This document shows positions 16,258 through 25,342 of a stretch of DNA of 64,000 bases, piece by piece. A model generated the notes under the pieces. The model was given only the letters and a program-made list of their open reading frames with translations. It was not told where the DNA came from and did no database searches. The first letter of the stretch is position 1. Each line of letters opens with the position of its first letter. Source of the DNA: Rikenella sp031551865 (GTDB lineage Bacteria > Bacteroidota > Bacteroidia > Bacteroidales > Rikenellaceae); contig JAVBMY010000002.1 of assembly GCA_031551865.1 (NCBI GenBank), positions 124,001-188,000 of the forward strand. Direction: 5' to 3'. Made by a program: the position numbers and the translations under genes.

Positions 16258-17786
16258 TGGAATTTATGGCACAGCCACCGTTGCACATATACAATACCCT
16301 CACGCGCCAGAAAGAACTGTTCGAACCCGTCACCCCCGGCTTCGCGGGCCTTTACGTTTGCGGCCCCACGGTCTACGGCGATCCGCACCTGGGACACGCC
16401 CGCCCCGCCGTCACGTTCGACGTGCTGTTCCGGCTTTTGAAGCACCTCGATTACCGGGTGCGCTACGTGCGCAACATCACCGACGTGGGGCACCTCGAAA
16501 ACGACGCCGACGCGGGCGAGGACAAGATCGCCAAAAAGGCGCGCCTCGAACAGGTCGAACCCATGGAGGTGGCCGACTACTACACCCACCGCTATCACGA
16601 ATTCATGGACCGGATGGGCGTGCTGCGCCCCTCGATCGAGCCCCACGCCTCGGGGCACATCATCGAGCAGATCGAGCTGGTCAAGCGCATCCTTTGCGCC
16701 GGATATGCTTACGAGGCCGGCGGGTCGGTCTATTTCGATGTGCGTAAGTACGCCGCCGGACACCACTACGGCACGCTGTCGGGCCGTAACCTCGATGACA
16801 TTCAGAGCGGTTCGCGCGAACTCGACGGGCAGGACGAAAAGTGTTTTCCGGCCGACTTCGCCCTCTGGAAAAAAGCGTCGCCCGAGCACATCATGCGCTG
16901 GCCGTCGCCCTGGAGCACCGGGTTCCCCGGCTGGCACCTCGAATGCTCGGCCATGAGCGCCAAGTACCTTGGCGAACGGTTCGACATCCACGGCGGGGGA
17001 ATGGACCTGCTGTTCCCGCACCACGAGTGCGAGATCGCGCAGAACACCGCGGCCGCCGAATGCGGCTCTCCCGATTGCGGGTGTGCTCCGGCGGCCGGGA
17101 AGCCGGGAGCCCGCTACTGGATGCACAACAACATGATCACGATCAACGGGCAGAAGATGGGCAAGTCGCTCGGCAACTTCATCACGCTCGAAGAATTCTT
17201 CACGGGCGGATCGCCGCTGTTGACGCAGGCCTATTCGCCGATGGTGATCCGGTTCTTTATCCTGCAGGCGCACTACCGCTCGACGCTCGACTTCTCGAAC
17301 GAAGCGCTGCAGGCGGCCGAGAAGGGTTACGAACGGCTCATGAAAGCGTGGCAGGTGCTCGGTAAAATACAACCCTCGGCGATGTCGGAGGGCATGGCCA
17401 AACCGACCGAAAAAATAGTCGAAGAATGCCTCGTGCCCCTTTGCGACGATATGAATACGCCCGTCGCGCTGGCCGAACTGTTTAGCTGGATTCCCATTAT
17501 CAATACGATCGCCGAAGGAAAGGCTAAGATCAGTGCAGCGCATTTAGACAGGCTGAAAGCGGCTTTCGATACGGTACTCGGTGATATTCTCGGCCTCGCG
17601 CCGCAGTCAGCTGCGGGTAATGATACGGCACTCATCGACGGTCTTGTGGGCATGGCGGTCGAACAGCGCAATGCCGCCAAAGCCGCCAAAGACTGGGCCG
17701 CCTCGGACGTCATCCGCGACCGCCTGGCCGCCCTCGGCATCAAACTCAAAGACGGCAAGGAAGGGACGAGCTGGGAGATAGAGTAG
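16257..17786 (+). CDS. cysS: Cysteinyl-tRNA synthetase
   Basis: Charges tRNA-Cys in the cytoplasm. 509 residues. Zinc ligand Cys35 in LYVCGPTVYG, class I HIGH motif as HLGH (44-47), HPHHECE-like zinc region FPHHECEIAQN, and KMSKS motif as KMGKS (about 300-304). A short Cys/Gly/Pro-rich insert (CGSPDCGCAP) before the KMGKS loop is typical of Bacteroidota CysS. The DALR anticodon-binding domain fills the last ~130 residues. An alternative start is the ATG at 16266 (MAQPPLHIYN), three codons downstream, which equally fits the family. Codon use becomes less GC-rich at 17350-17600. Confidence 0.95.
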   Translation: MEFMAQPPLHIYNTLTRQKELFEPVTPGFAGLYVCGPTVYGDPHLGHARPAVTFDVLFRLLKHLDYRVRYVRNITDVGHLENDADAGEDKIAKKARLEQVEPMEVADYYTHRYHEFMDRMGVLRPSIEPHASGHIIEQIELVKRILCAGYAYEAGGSVYFDVRKYAAGHHYGTLSGRNLDDIQSGSRELDGQDEKCFPADFALWKKASPEHIMRWPSPWSTGFPGWHLECSAMSAKYLGERFDIHGGGMDLLFPHHECEIAQNTAAAECGSPDCGCAPAAGKPGARYWMHNNMITINGQKMGKSLGNFITLEEFFTGGSPLLTQAYSPMVIRFFILQAHYRSTLDFSNEALQAAEKGYERLMKAWQVLGKIQPSAMSEGMAKPTEKIVEECLVPLCDDMNTPVALAELFSWIPIINTIAEGKAKISAAHLDRLKAAFDTVLGDILGLAPQSAAGNDTALIDGLVGMAVEQRNAAKAAKDWAASDVIRDRLAALGIKLKDGKEGTSWEIE

Positions 17787-17798
17787 TGCCTGCAGAGC

Positions 17799-17965
17799 GA
17801 GTGAAACGAGCGAAGCGGTCCGACGGCCCCGTAGGGGCCGTATTTCTCCGGGCAAATTCATGCGCCCCAGCCCACGGCCGTAGGCCATCGGGGGGCTGGG
17901 TTGGGGCGCCCACTCTCGGACGCGCGACGTCGTTAAACGGCGCGGGCGCTAATTTCTCTGAGCCG
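17799..17965. repeat. G-family GC-rich repeat, copy 2
   Basis: Starts GAGTGAAACGAGCGAAGCGG, then hairpin GGCCCCGTAGGGGCC, TTTCTCCGGGCA, a second palindrome GCGCCCCAGCC...GGCTGGGTTGGGGCGC, and ends TTTCTCTGA. It shares its block order with copy 1 (8057). It has about 45 extra bases before the terminal block. It fills the cysS-aminotransferase gap. Confidence 0.6.
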
Positions 17966-18044
17966 GAACAACACGCCCATTTTCACCTTTTCGAAAAAAC
18001 CACAAGACGACGACAACATAACGACGAATCTACACGACACACCC

Positions 18045-19079
18045 ATGAACCACATCGCAGAAGGAATCGACTGGGGCGCCATGCGCTTCGCCTACACCCG
18101 TACGAACACCAACCTCCGCTGTTACTATTATGGCGGCCACTGGGGCGATATCGAGCCCCACAACGACGAATACATATCGCTGCACATCGCCGCCACCGCC
18201 TTTCACTACGGACAGGCCGCCTTCGAGGGCCTCAAGGCTTTCCGGGGCCGCGACGGGCACATCCGCATCTTCCGCATGGAAGAGAACGCCCGCCGCATGC
18301 AGGCTTCGGCCGAGCGCCTGCGGATGGCCGTGCCGCCCGTCGAACTCTTTTGCGACATGGTGCGCCGCGTGGTCGAGCTCAACGCCGAATTCACTCCGCC
18401 CTACGAGTCGGGCGGCTCGCTCTACATCCGTCCCGTGCTGTTCGGGAGCGGCCCCAAGCTGGGTGTGTCGCCCGCCGACGAATACGTGCTGGTGATGTTC
18501 GCTTCGCCCGTCGGCCCTTACTATCCGGGCGGCATTAAAGGTATCCGCACGATGGTCGATTACCACTTCGACCGCGCCGCCCCCCGAGGCACGGGCATGA
18601 TCAAGTCGGCCGGCAATTACGGTGCGAGCCTCATGTCGTCGGAAGTGGCCCACCAACGCGGCTACGACGGCGTGATCTACACCGATCCCCGCGAACAGAA
18701 ATACGTCGACGAGTGCGGTACCGCCAACTTTTTCGGCATCCGCCACCACGGCAAAAAAGCCACGTACGTCACCCCCGCTTCGGATTCGATCCTGCCGTCG
18801 GTGACCAACATGAGCCTGCGCACGCTGGCCCGTGACATGGGCATGAAGGTCGAGGAACGCCACGTCAAGATCAGGGAACTCTCGAAATTCGACGAGGCCG
18901 GAGCCTGCGGAACCGCCGCAGTTATCACCCCAATCGCCGAGGTCTACGATGCCCGGCGCCGGAAAACGATCCTCTACAAAGAGGGCATGGGTCCCTGGAG
19001 CCAAAAGCTCTACAACCAACTGACCGCCATCCAGCGCGGCGACGCCGAGGATACCCACCACTGGGTGAGGGTGCTGTAG
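18045..19079 (+). CDS. ilvE: Branched-chain amino acid aminotransferase
   Basis: Transfers amino groups between glutamate and the keto acids of Leu, Ile and Val; PLP enzyme of fold type IV. 344 residues, the long BCAT-II length. Motifs: FHYGQAAFEGLKAFRG (about 52-67), LYIRPVLFGSGPKLGV, the PLP lysine region GMIKSAGNYGASLM, and DECGTANFF binding the phosphate. ITPIAEV near the C-terminus is also conserved. It is a single-gene unit; the start at 18045 gives MNHIAEGIDWGAM, consistent with family length. A perfect 24-base stem follows the gene and may end transcription. Confidence 0.93.
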   Translation: MNHIAEGIDWGAMRFAYTRTNTNLRCYYYGGHWGDIEPHNDEYISLHIAATAFHYGQAAFEGLKAFRGRDGHIRIFRMEENARRMQASAERLRMAVPPVELFCDMVRRVVELNAEFTPPYESGGSLYIRPVLFGSGPKLGVSPADEYVLVMFASPVGPYYPGGIKGIRTMVDYHFDRAAPRGTGMIKSAGNYGASLMSSEVAHQRGYDGVIYTDPREQKYVDECGTANFFGIRHHGKKATYVTPASDSILPSVTNMSLRTLARDMGMKVEERHVKIRELSKFDEAGACGTAAVITPIAEVYDARRRKTILYKEGMGPWSQKLYNQLTAIQRGDAEDTHHWVRVL

Positions 19080-19082
19080 GCT

Positions 19083-19141
19083 CCATTTGTCATCCCGAGG
19101 CGCCAGCCGAGCCGACACTGGCGCCTCGGGATGACAAATGG
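19083..19141. repeat. Perfect 24-bp stem, P-family type, likely terminator
   Basis: CCATTTGTCATCCCGAGG + CGCCAG pairs without mismatch with CTGGCGCCTCGGGATGAC + AAATGG over an 11-base loop. The stem contains the P-family end GTCATCCCGAG. It follows the aminotransferase stop by 4 bases and no T-tract follows. Confidence 0.7.
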
Positions 19142-19207
19142 ATAGCTGGCCCGGCCATTGAAAATGATCCGATAGTAAATCGAATAATCATCAAACCCAC
19201 CACCACC

Positions 19208-19615
19208 ATGGACGATTGGAAATATCTTTTAAGCTGGCGCTTTTGGGTGCTCGTAGTCATCGGGGCTGTAGTTTTGGTGGTTTTCGAAAGGCTTGTGGTC
19301 GCAAAATTGCCCGAAACGTGGCAGTGGGTAGCTGTAGGAATACTTGTTGCAGGGACGATATGCCTCTATTATTTTAAACCGCAACAAGACATGAACCGGT
19401 GGGTAAGTGCCCTGCAGGGCCTGATAGGCATGGTGGTTTTCTTTGGGGTATTTTATATGGTCGAAACCCTGTTCGAAGAAGAGGCAGACCTTGTACACTG
19501 GGCCTTATTCGCTCCGTATATGCTCATCATGTTATGGCTCATGCAGTGGGGCCGGGAACGGCAGAATAGAAAATTAAACACAGAAGATTCAGAAACAGCA
19601 GAACATTTCGATTAG
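19208..19615 (+). CDS. Small integral membrane protein of unknown function
   Basis: 135 residues with about four membrane segments: 11-27 (FWVLVVIGAVVLVVFE), 39-56 (WVAVGILVAGTICLYYF), 68-86 (LQGLIGMVVFFGVFYMV) and 96-113 (HWALFAPYMLIMLWLMQW). The C-terminus is hydrophilic (RERQNRKLNTEDSETAEHFD). I do not recognise a family. Codon use is less GC-rich than in neighbouring genes, which may point to recent acquisition or relaxed expression. The last codons and the stop are part of a 73-base tandem duplication. Confidence 0.6.
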   Translation: MDDWKYLLSWRFWVLVVIGAVVLVVFERLVVAKLPETWQWVAVGILVAGTICLYYFKPQQDMNRWVSALQGLIGMVVFFGVFYMVETLFEEEADLVHWALFAPYMLIMLWLMQWGRERQNRKLNTEDSETAEHFD

Positions 19616-19747
19616 CGAGGGCACGGTCATCGAAGATGGACGGTGCCGAGCGTGAGAAATGAAGGACAAAATCCAACATTTCGATTAGCGAGGGCACGGT
19701 CATCGAAGATGGACGGTGCCGAGCGTGAGAAATGAAGGACGAAATCC
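19602..19747. repeat. 73-bp tandem direct duplication
   Basis: Copies 19602-19674 and 19675-19747 differ by a single base (ACAAAATCC against ACGAAATCC). Each contains the last codons and stop of the membrane protein (AACATTTCGATTAG), a hairpin-forming segment (GGCACGGTCATC GAA GATGGACGGTGCC) and GAGAAATGAAGGAC. The second copy forms most of the thrA leader. Confidence 0.9.
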
Positions 19748-19768
19748 AAAGACAGTCAACAATAACCT

Positions 19769-22228
19769 ATGAAAGTACTCAAATTCGGAGGCAGTTCCGT
19801 AGGCTCGGCCGAGGGGCTGGCCAACATAACAGACATCATCGCCCGAGAACGGCAGGACGACACCCTGGTGGTGGTCGTGTCGGCTTTGGGCGGTATCACC
19901 GACGCGCTGATCGCCGTGGCCGTTGCCGCTGCAAAAGGTGAGAATGCCTACGAGGCGCAGTTCGGCACCATCCGAGATCGGCACCACATGGCCATCGCCG
20001 ACAGTGTCCCCATCGGCAAACAGGAAGCCACCCGCTCCGCTGTCGACATGCTCCTCGAAGAGTTAGCCAATATCCTCAAGGGCCTCTACTTGATCCAGGA
20101 CCTCTCGCCCAAGACCCTCAGCTCGATCGTCAGCTACGGCGAACGCCTCAGTTCGTGCATCGTCGCCGCCGTCCTGCCGGAAGCCAGACTGCACGACGCC
20201 CGCAGTTTCATCAAGACCGAGCCCTATTTCGCCAAACACATCGTCGATTTCGAGATTACCAACCGCCTGGTGCGCGAAGAGTTCGCCGGGTTACACCCAC
20301 AAGAGGTGCACGTCGTGGGCGGCTTCATCTCGTCGGACAAAGAGAGCGGCGAGGTGACCAACCTCGGCCGCGGCGGCTCGGACTACACTGCCGCCATCAT
20401 CGCCGCCGCCATGGCCGCCTCGGTGCTCGAAATCTACACCGATGTCGACGGCTTCATGACCGCCGACCCGCGCGTGATCGACAAGGCCTACCTGATCGAA
20501 AACCTCACCTTCGTCGAAGCGATGGAACTCTGTAACTTCGGCGCCAAAGTGATCTACCCGCCGACGATCTTTCCGGCCTACAACCATAACATCCCGATCA
20601 TCGTCAAAAACACCTTCAATCCGGCCAGCGCGGGCACCTACATCTCGCGCGAGAAACCGGCCGCCGATCCGGGAGACAAGGCGCGTGCCATCAAAGGCAT
20701 TTCGTCGATCAACGACACCTGCCTGCTCACCGTGCGCGGCCTGGGCATGGTAGGGGTGATCGGTGTGAATTACCGCATCTTCAAGGCGTTGGCCAAGGCC
20801 GGCATCAGCGTCTTCCTCGTGGCGCAGGCATCGAGCGAGAATACCACCTCGATCGGCGTGCGCTCCGACGACGCCGACAAGGCCGCCGAAGTGCTCGACA
20901 CCGAATTCGCGCAGGAGATTTCGATGGGCGAGATCGACCGCACGCTCGTCGAACGCGGGCTCGCCACCATCGCCATCGTGGGCGAAGGCATGCGAGGCTA
21001 CCCCGGCGTGGCCGGAAAACTGTTCAACACCCTCGGCCGCAACGGGATCAACGTGATCGCTTGCGCGCAGGGCGCTTCGGAGATCAACATCTCGTTGGTG
21101 ATCAACTACGAAAGCCTGAGCAAGGCGATGAACGTGATCCACGACTCGTTCTTCCTCTCGGATTACCAGGTGCTCAACCTTTTTCTGACGGGCATTGGTC
21201 TGGTGGGCAGTAGCCTGCTGGAGCAGATCGCTGCGCAACAAGCCGAACTGATGCGCACCAATGCCCTGAAAGTGAACGTGGTGGGAATCGCCAACTCGCG
21301 CCGCGCACTCTACAATCCCGACGGTATCGACCTGTCGCGGTTCAAGGAACTGCTCTCCTCGGAGGGCGAGGAATCGTCGCCGGGGCAATTGCTTGAGCGC
21401 ATCAAAGGGATGAACCTGTTCAACTCGGTGTTCGTCGACTGCACGGCCAGCCCCCACGTCGCCGCCCTGTACGATGGCCTGCTCGAACACAACATCTCGG
21501 TGGTGACGGCCAACAAGATTGCCGCCTCGTCGGACTACGCCCACTACGAGGCCTTGAAGGCCACCGCCCGCAAACGCGGCGTGAAATTCCTGTTCGAGGC
21601 CAACGTGGGCGCCGGCCTGCCGATCATCAACACGATCAACGACCTGCGCCACAGCGGCGACAAAATACAGGTGCTGCAAGCCGTATTGTCGGGCACGCTC
21701 AACTACATTTTCAACGTGCTGGCTGCCGACGTGCCGTTCAGCCGCGCCATCCGGCTCGCCTGCGAGGCAGGGTACGCCGAGCCCGATCCCCGCATCGACC
21801 TGAGCGGCACCGACGTGGGGCGCAAGATATTGATCCTCGCCCGCGAGTCGGGCTATAAAGTAGAAGAGGGCGACATCGTAAAGAACCTGTTCGTGCCCGC
21901 CCGCTATTTCGAAGGGTCGGTCGAGGAGTTCTGGAACCGTGTGCCCGAGCTCGACGCCGAATTTGAGGAGCGCCGCCAGCGCCTGGCCGCCGAAGGCAAA
22001 CGCCTGCGTTTCGTGGCTCGCATGGACTCGGGCGCCTGCTCGATGGGCCTGCAGGAAGTGGGCGCCGACGATCCGGCCTATAACCTCGAAGGCAGCAACA
22101 ATATCATCCTAATCACCACTTCGCGCTACAACGAGTACCCCTTGCAGATCAAAGGCTACGGCGCCGGCGCCGGGGTGACGGCCGCCGGGGTGTTCGCCGA
22201 CATCATCTCGATCGCCAACATCCAGTAG
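19769..22228 (+). CDS. thrA: Bifunctional aspartokinase / homoserine dehydrogenase
   Basis: Catalyses the first and third steps from aspartate to threonine and methionine. 819 residues, normal for ThrA/MetL. Aspartokinase at 1-290: KFGGSSVGSAEG at the N-terminus, GRGGSDYTAAI for ATP binding. Two ACT domains at about 310-460 (VRGLGMVGVIGV, IAIVGEGMRGYPGV), which suggests amino-acid feedback control. Homoserine dehydrogenase at about 470-815: LFLTGIGLVGSSLLEQI nucleotide-binding loop, VTANKIA, and the active-site region EANVGAGLPIINT. thrB/thrC are not adjacent on the downstream side. The start at 19769 gives MKVLKFGGSS. Confidence 0.94.
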   Translation: MKVLKFGGSSVGSAEGLANITDIIARERQDDTLVVVVSALGGITDALIAVAVAAAKGENAYEAQFGTIRDRHHMAIADSVPIGKQEATRSAVDMLLEELANILKGLYLIQDLSPKTLSSIVSYGERLSSCIVAAVLPEARLHDARSFIKTEPYFAKHIVDFEITNRLVREEFAGLHPQEVHVVGGFISSDKESGEVTNLGRGGSDYTAAIIAAAMAASVLEIYTDVDGFMTADPRVIDKAYLIENLTFVEAMELCNFGAKVIYPPTIFPAYNHNIPIIVKNTFNPASAGTYISREKPAADPGDKARAIKGISSINDTCLLTVRGLGMVGVIGVNYRIFKALAKAGISVFLVAQASSENTTSIGVRSDDADKAAEVLDTEFAQEISMGEIDRTLVERGLATIAIVGEGMRGYPGVAGKLFNTLGRNGINVIACAQGASEINISLVINYESLSKAMNVIHDSFFLSDYQVLNLFLTGIGLVGSSLLEQIAAQQAELMRTNALKVNVVGIANSRRALYNPDGIDLSRFKELLSSEGEESSPGQLLERIKGMNLFNSVFVDCTASPHVAALYDGLLEHNISVVTANKIAASSDYAHYEALKATARKRGVKFLFEANVGAGLPIINTINDLRHSGDKIQVLQAVLSGTLNYIFNVLAADVPFSRAIRLACEAGYAEPDPRIDLSGTDVGRKILILARESGYKVEEGDIVKNLFVPARYFEGSVEEFWNRVPELDAEFEERRQRLAAEGKRLRFVARMDSGACSMGLQEVGADDPAYNLEGSNNIILITTSRYNEYPLQIKGYGAGAGVTAAGVFADIISIANIQ

Positions 22229-22253
22229 GGGTGACCTGAGAAGACTTTTCTCC

Positions 22254-22356
22254 CGTCATTGCGAGGAGTGAGCATAGTGAACGATGCGGCAATCTTTCTT
22301 TTATCCGCATACATGAAGGAAGGTTGCTTCGGATTTTACAAATCCCCGCCATGACG
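22254..22356. repeat. R-family palindromic repeat, 103 bp
   Basis: The left end CGTCATTGCGAGGAGTGAGC and the right end with GGTTGCTTCGG...CCGCCATGACG are inverted, with more decay on the right. It lies in the 281-base gap between thrA and the first DUF4369 gene; the rest of that gap shows nothing I can identify. Confidence 0.6.
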
Positions 22357-22509
22357 AAAACCGGGAGTGCCGCTGGACGAAGTGAGGCTGAAGAGAGGGC
22401 GCGAAGAGTGTTGTTTAGGAGTTGATTCTCAACGTAAAACCAATCCTGCCAGTAAACCTTTTAACGGTTTACACGTCAAATAATATACACCTTTTAATAC
22501 GCCACAGCT

Positions 22510-23484
22510 ATGAAAAGACTTGTACTATTGATCGCCGCCCTCGTCATGACCACCGCCGCAACCACCGTTGCTTACGGAGCTCCGGCTCAGAAAGCAACGT
22601 CCAAAAAACCTGTCAAAGGCGGCTTCACCGTCAAGGCCCACTACGAAGAAGGCATGCCGCAGGGCACGCCCATCTACCTGAAAGTCTACGACGCCACGGG
22701 CAGCCGTATCATCGACTCGGCCCGCGTCGACACCAAGGGCAATTTCACCCTCAAAGGCAAGGTCGACACCACCATGTTTGCCAGCGTGGGCGGCCCGCTT
22801 TACTCCTACTTCTACCTCTTCCTCGAAAATACTGACTTCACCGTCGAAGGCTATATGGACCGCCGCCCGGACATCGCGGGTGGTTCGGGACTCAACGACA
22901 AATATTACGAATACACCGACCTGAGCCGCCACATCAATACGCTGTCGGCCGCCGTGGCCCTGTGCGATTCGCTCGTTAGGAACAACTCCGACAACGCCTT
23001 CGGGGCCTATGTATTGCACCGTTCGATGCGTTACATGACCTACTCGTCGATGTGCCGAAACGCAGCGCTCTTCCCTGTGCAGTTCAGCACGCCCTACATC
23101 GACGCCGTGCGCAACCGGATCGAGCTGCACCGCGGCGTAGCCGAATCCGGCAGGGTAGCTCCCACGCTGAATGGCGGCTATCGCGTGCGGGGCGAGTTCT
23201 TCGGGCAGGGCAAAGACGGCGATACCGTCTACCTGCTGGCCGGAGGCGGAAGCACGCCTTTCTTCGCCGATTCGGTGGCCCTGAAAGACGGACGTTTCGA
23301 GTTCACCGGCCGCATTGATTTCCCGCAACCCTGTATCGTGTACCTCGGCGATCCGACCATCGCTTCGGTACTTTTCTCGCTCGAAAACAGCGACATAGTG
23401 GCCACCATCGAGCCGAAAGGCGGCCTGACCATCGTCAGTGGCTCGAAAACCCAGGACCACTCGATGTACATGAACGTGAAATAA
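22510..23484 (+). CDS. DUF4369-type exported protein lacking a thioredoxin domain
   Basis: 324 residues. Signal peptide 1-23 (MKRLVLLIAALVMTTAATTV...AYG). It aligns with the N-terminal part of the two downstream genes: first domain FTVKAHYEEGMPQGTPIYLKVYD...LFLENTDFTVEG, a helical middle, and a second beta domain YRVRGEFFGQGKDGDTVYLLAG...RFEFTGRIDFP...VLFSLENSDI. It then stops (SGSKTQDHSMYMNVK) at the point where the paralogs continue to their thioredoxin fold. This is either a natural short form or a truncated duplicate. DUF4369 domains are usually N-terminal to TlpA-like thioredoxins in Bacteroidota; their ligand is unknown. Confidence 0.7.
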   Translation: MKRLVLLIAALVMTTAATTVAYGAPAQKATSKKPVKGGFTVKAHYEEGMPQGTPIYLKVYDATGSRIIDSARVDTKGNFTLKGKVDTTMFASVGGPLYSYFYLFLENTDFTVEGYMDRRPDIAGGSGLNDKYYEYTDLSRHINTLSAAVALCDSLVRNNSDNAFGAYVLHRSMRYMTYSSMCRNAALFPVQFSTPYIDAVRNRIELHRGVAESGRVAPTLNGGYRVRGEFFGQGKDGDTVYLLAGGGSTPFFADSVALKDGRFEFTGRIDFPQPCIVYLGDPTIASVLFSLENSDIVATIEPKGGLTIVSGSKTQDHSMYMNVK

Positions 23485-23578
23485 TTGCCCCCTGATTGTC
23501 ACGCAGTTATCCCTTTCGGATGCTGCGTGGCATTTTTTCGGGTCTTATACACAATTTTCTAAAACCCACCCATTTCTA

Positions 23579-25267
23579 ATGAAAAAATCGATCCTGCTGT
23601 GCGCCGCGCTGATGCTGTGCACCTCTGTTGTTCCGGTCTTCGCGCAAAAGACCAAAGCCCCCAAGAACCCCAGGCTCGTCACTTCGCAGACCGCCCCGGC
23701 GGCTGCCGCATTTACCATCAAGGCCCATTGCGACGACCTGCCCGAAGGCACCCGCGTGCAGCTTTACGTATTCGAGTATGTCGATGGAATGACTGCCTGG
23801 GCCCCCATCTTGGACTCGGCCGTGGTCGATGCCAACCACGAATTCATGCTCAAAGGCAGCGTTGAGGGCCCCATGTACGCAGGTATCCGCCAGGGCCGGA
23901 CCAGGTACATTAATTTCTTCCTCGAAAACGCCGAGTATACCTTGGCCGGCACTTCGGGCCAGCAACCCGTGATCACCGGTGGTTCGGGCCTGACCGAAAA
24001 AGAGGCGGAATATACCGCTCTGCAGAACAAATATTACGGTACGCCCGATGTGTTACTTGAGCAAACCAAGGCCTTCATCCGGGCCAATGCGGGCAATGCC
24101 GTGGGTGCCTATATACTCGGACAATGGGCCTCCCGGTTGCCCTTCGGCGAACTCGAAGAACTGCTCGCCCTCTTTCCCGAGTCGGACAGCTATCCGACCC
24201 TCAAGGTGCTGCGCGCCCCGGTGACTGCACAGCACGCCGCCCTCGACCGTCCCGTCGCCTCGGCCTGTCCCGACGGCGGGTTCGTGGTGAACGGGCAATT
24301 CCTCGGCCAGCAAGGCGAGGACAAAGTGTATGTGCTGAAACAGATTGGTTTCCGCAAATACGAATTCGCCGACTCCACCATCGTAGCCCGTGACGGCAGG
24401 TTCGAGTTTACGGGCAAAGTCGATTATCCCACTCGATATGTTTTTGTGCTGGGAAGCCCGGGTGAGGGTTCCAAGGGGCAGGTAAATGTGTTTGTAGAAA
24501 ACAGCATCATCAGCTTTACTTCGTTCAAACCGATGGCTACTAACGAACACTATTCGGTAGAACTGGTGAGCGGTTCGCACAGCAACGACCAAAGCCTCGT
24601 GTCGCCCGTGGTTTACGGCTTCGGCAGCGGCAGATCCCAATACGACGCGCTGGCCGCCCGCATCGCGCAAGACACTAAAAGCATGCCCGTCCTGCTGTTC
24701 CTGGCCGAGAACTGCAACGCCTATTCGCCGATGAGCACCGCCCAGATGCGCGAACTGGCCGGAATGTTCGACCCCTCGGTGCACAATACCGTCTATTGGA
24801 AGATAGCCGACGAGAACATCGCCACCACCGAGCGGACGCCCCGCATCGGCGACCAGTTCCGTGATTTCTCGATGGCCGACGTGAACGGCAAGACCATCGC
24901 CCTGTCCGAAGTGGCCGGCAAAGACAAATACGTGCTGCTCGATTTCTGGGCGTCGTGGTGCGGCCCCTGCCGCGCCGAAGGGCCCGCCCTCAAGGCCGCC
25001 TACGCCAAATACAAGGACAAAGGTTTCGAGATCTTCGGCGTGTCGGTCGACAGCGACGGCGAGGCCTGGCGCCAGGCGATCGCCGACGACGGCTACACCT
25101 GGATCAACGTCAGCGAACTGAAAGGCCGCGCTCGCACCGAGTCCGAACTCTATGGCGTGCAGGGCATCCCGGCTAACTTCCTGATCGGCCCCGACGGAGC
25201 CATTCTGGCTAAGAATCTGCGTGGCAATCAGGTGGCCGCCAAACTGGCCGAGATTTTCGGAGAATAG
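23579..25267 (+). CDS. DUF4369-TlpA/ResA-like thiol-disulfide oxidoreductase, paralog 1
   Basis: 562 residues. Signal peptide 1-22 (ending VFA). DUF4369-like domains at about 40-125 and 225-330, a helical linker, then a TlpA/AhpC-TSA thioredoxin domain at about 415-562 with DFWASWCGPCR, FEIFGVSVD, and the cis-Pro loop GVQGIPANFLIGPDG. The WCGPC active site is intact, so it likely reduces or isomerises periplasmic disulfides. It is 94 bases after the truncated paralog and 75 bases before the next, so the three may be co-transcribed. The coding segment around the active site is almost identical to the next gene over about 40 bases, suggesting recent conversion. Confidence 0.85.
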   Translation: MKKSILLCAALMLCTSVVPVFAQKTKAPKNPRLVTSQTAPAAAAFTIKAHCDDLPEGTRVQLYVFEYVDGMTAWAPILDSAVVDANHEFMLKGSVEGPMYAGIRQGRTRYINFFLENAEYTLAGTSGQQPVITGGSGLTEKEAEYTALQNKYYGTPDVLLEQTKAFIRANAGNAVGAYILGQWASRLPFGELEELLALFPESDSYPTLKVLRAPVTAQHAALDRPVASACPDGGFVVNGQFLGQQGEDKVYVLKQIGFRKYEFADSTIVARDGRFEFTGKVDYPTRYVFVLGSPGEGSKGQVNVFVENSIISFTSFKPMATNEHYSVELVSGSHSNDQSLVSPVVYGFGSGRSQYDALAARIAQDTKSMPVLLFLAENCNAYSPMSTAQMRELAGMFDPSVHNTVYWKIADENIATTERTPRIGDQFRDFSMADVNGKTIALSEVAGKDKYVLLDFWASWCGPCRAEGPALKAAYAKYKDKGFEIFGVSVDSDGEAWRQAIADDGYTWINVSELKGRARTESELYGVQGIPANFLIGPDGAILAKNLRGNQVAAKLAEIFGE

Positions 25268-25342
25268 CCTCGAAATCCCCGGAACCCTAAATCTCCTGTT
25301 TCTGTCGGCAGGGGGTTAATCCTTAATTATCCATATCCCGCA

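Noticed and set aside
19732..19941. Possible threonine-leader peptide before thrA
   Set aside because: The frame MKDEIQRQSTITYEST has only a few Thr codons, overlaps the thrA start and arises from the tandem duplication; no terminator/antiterminator pair is evident.
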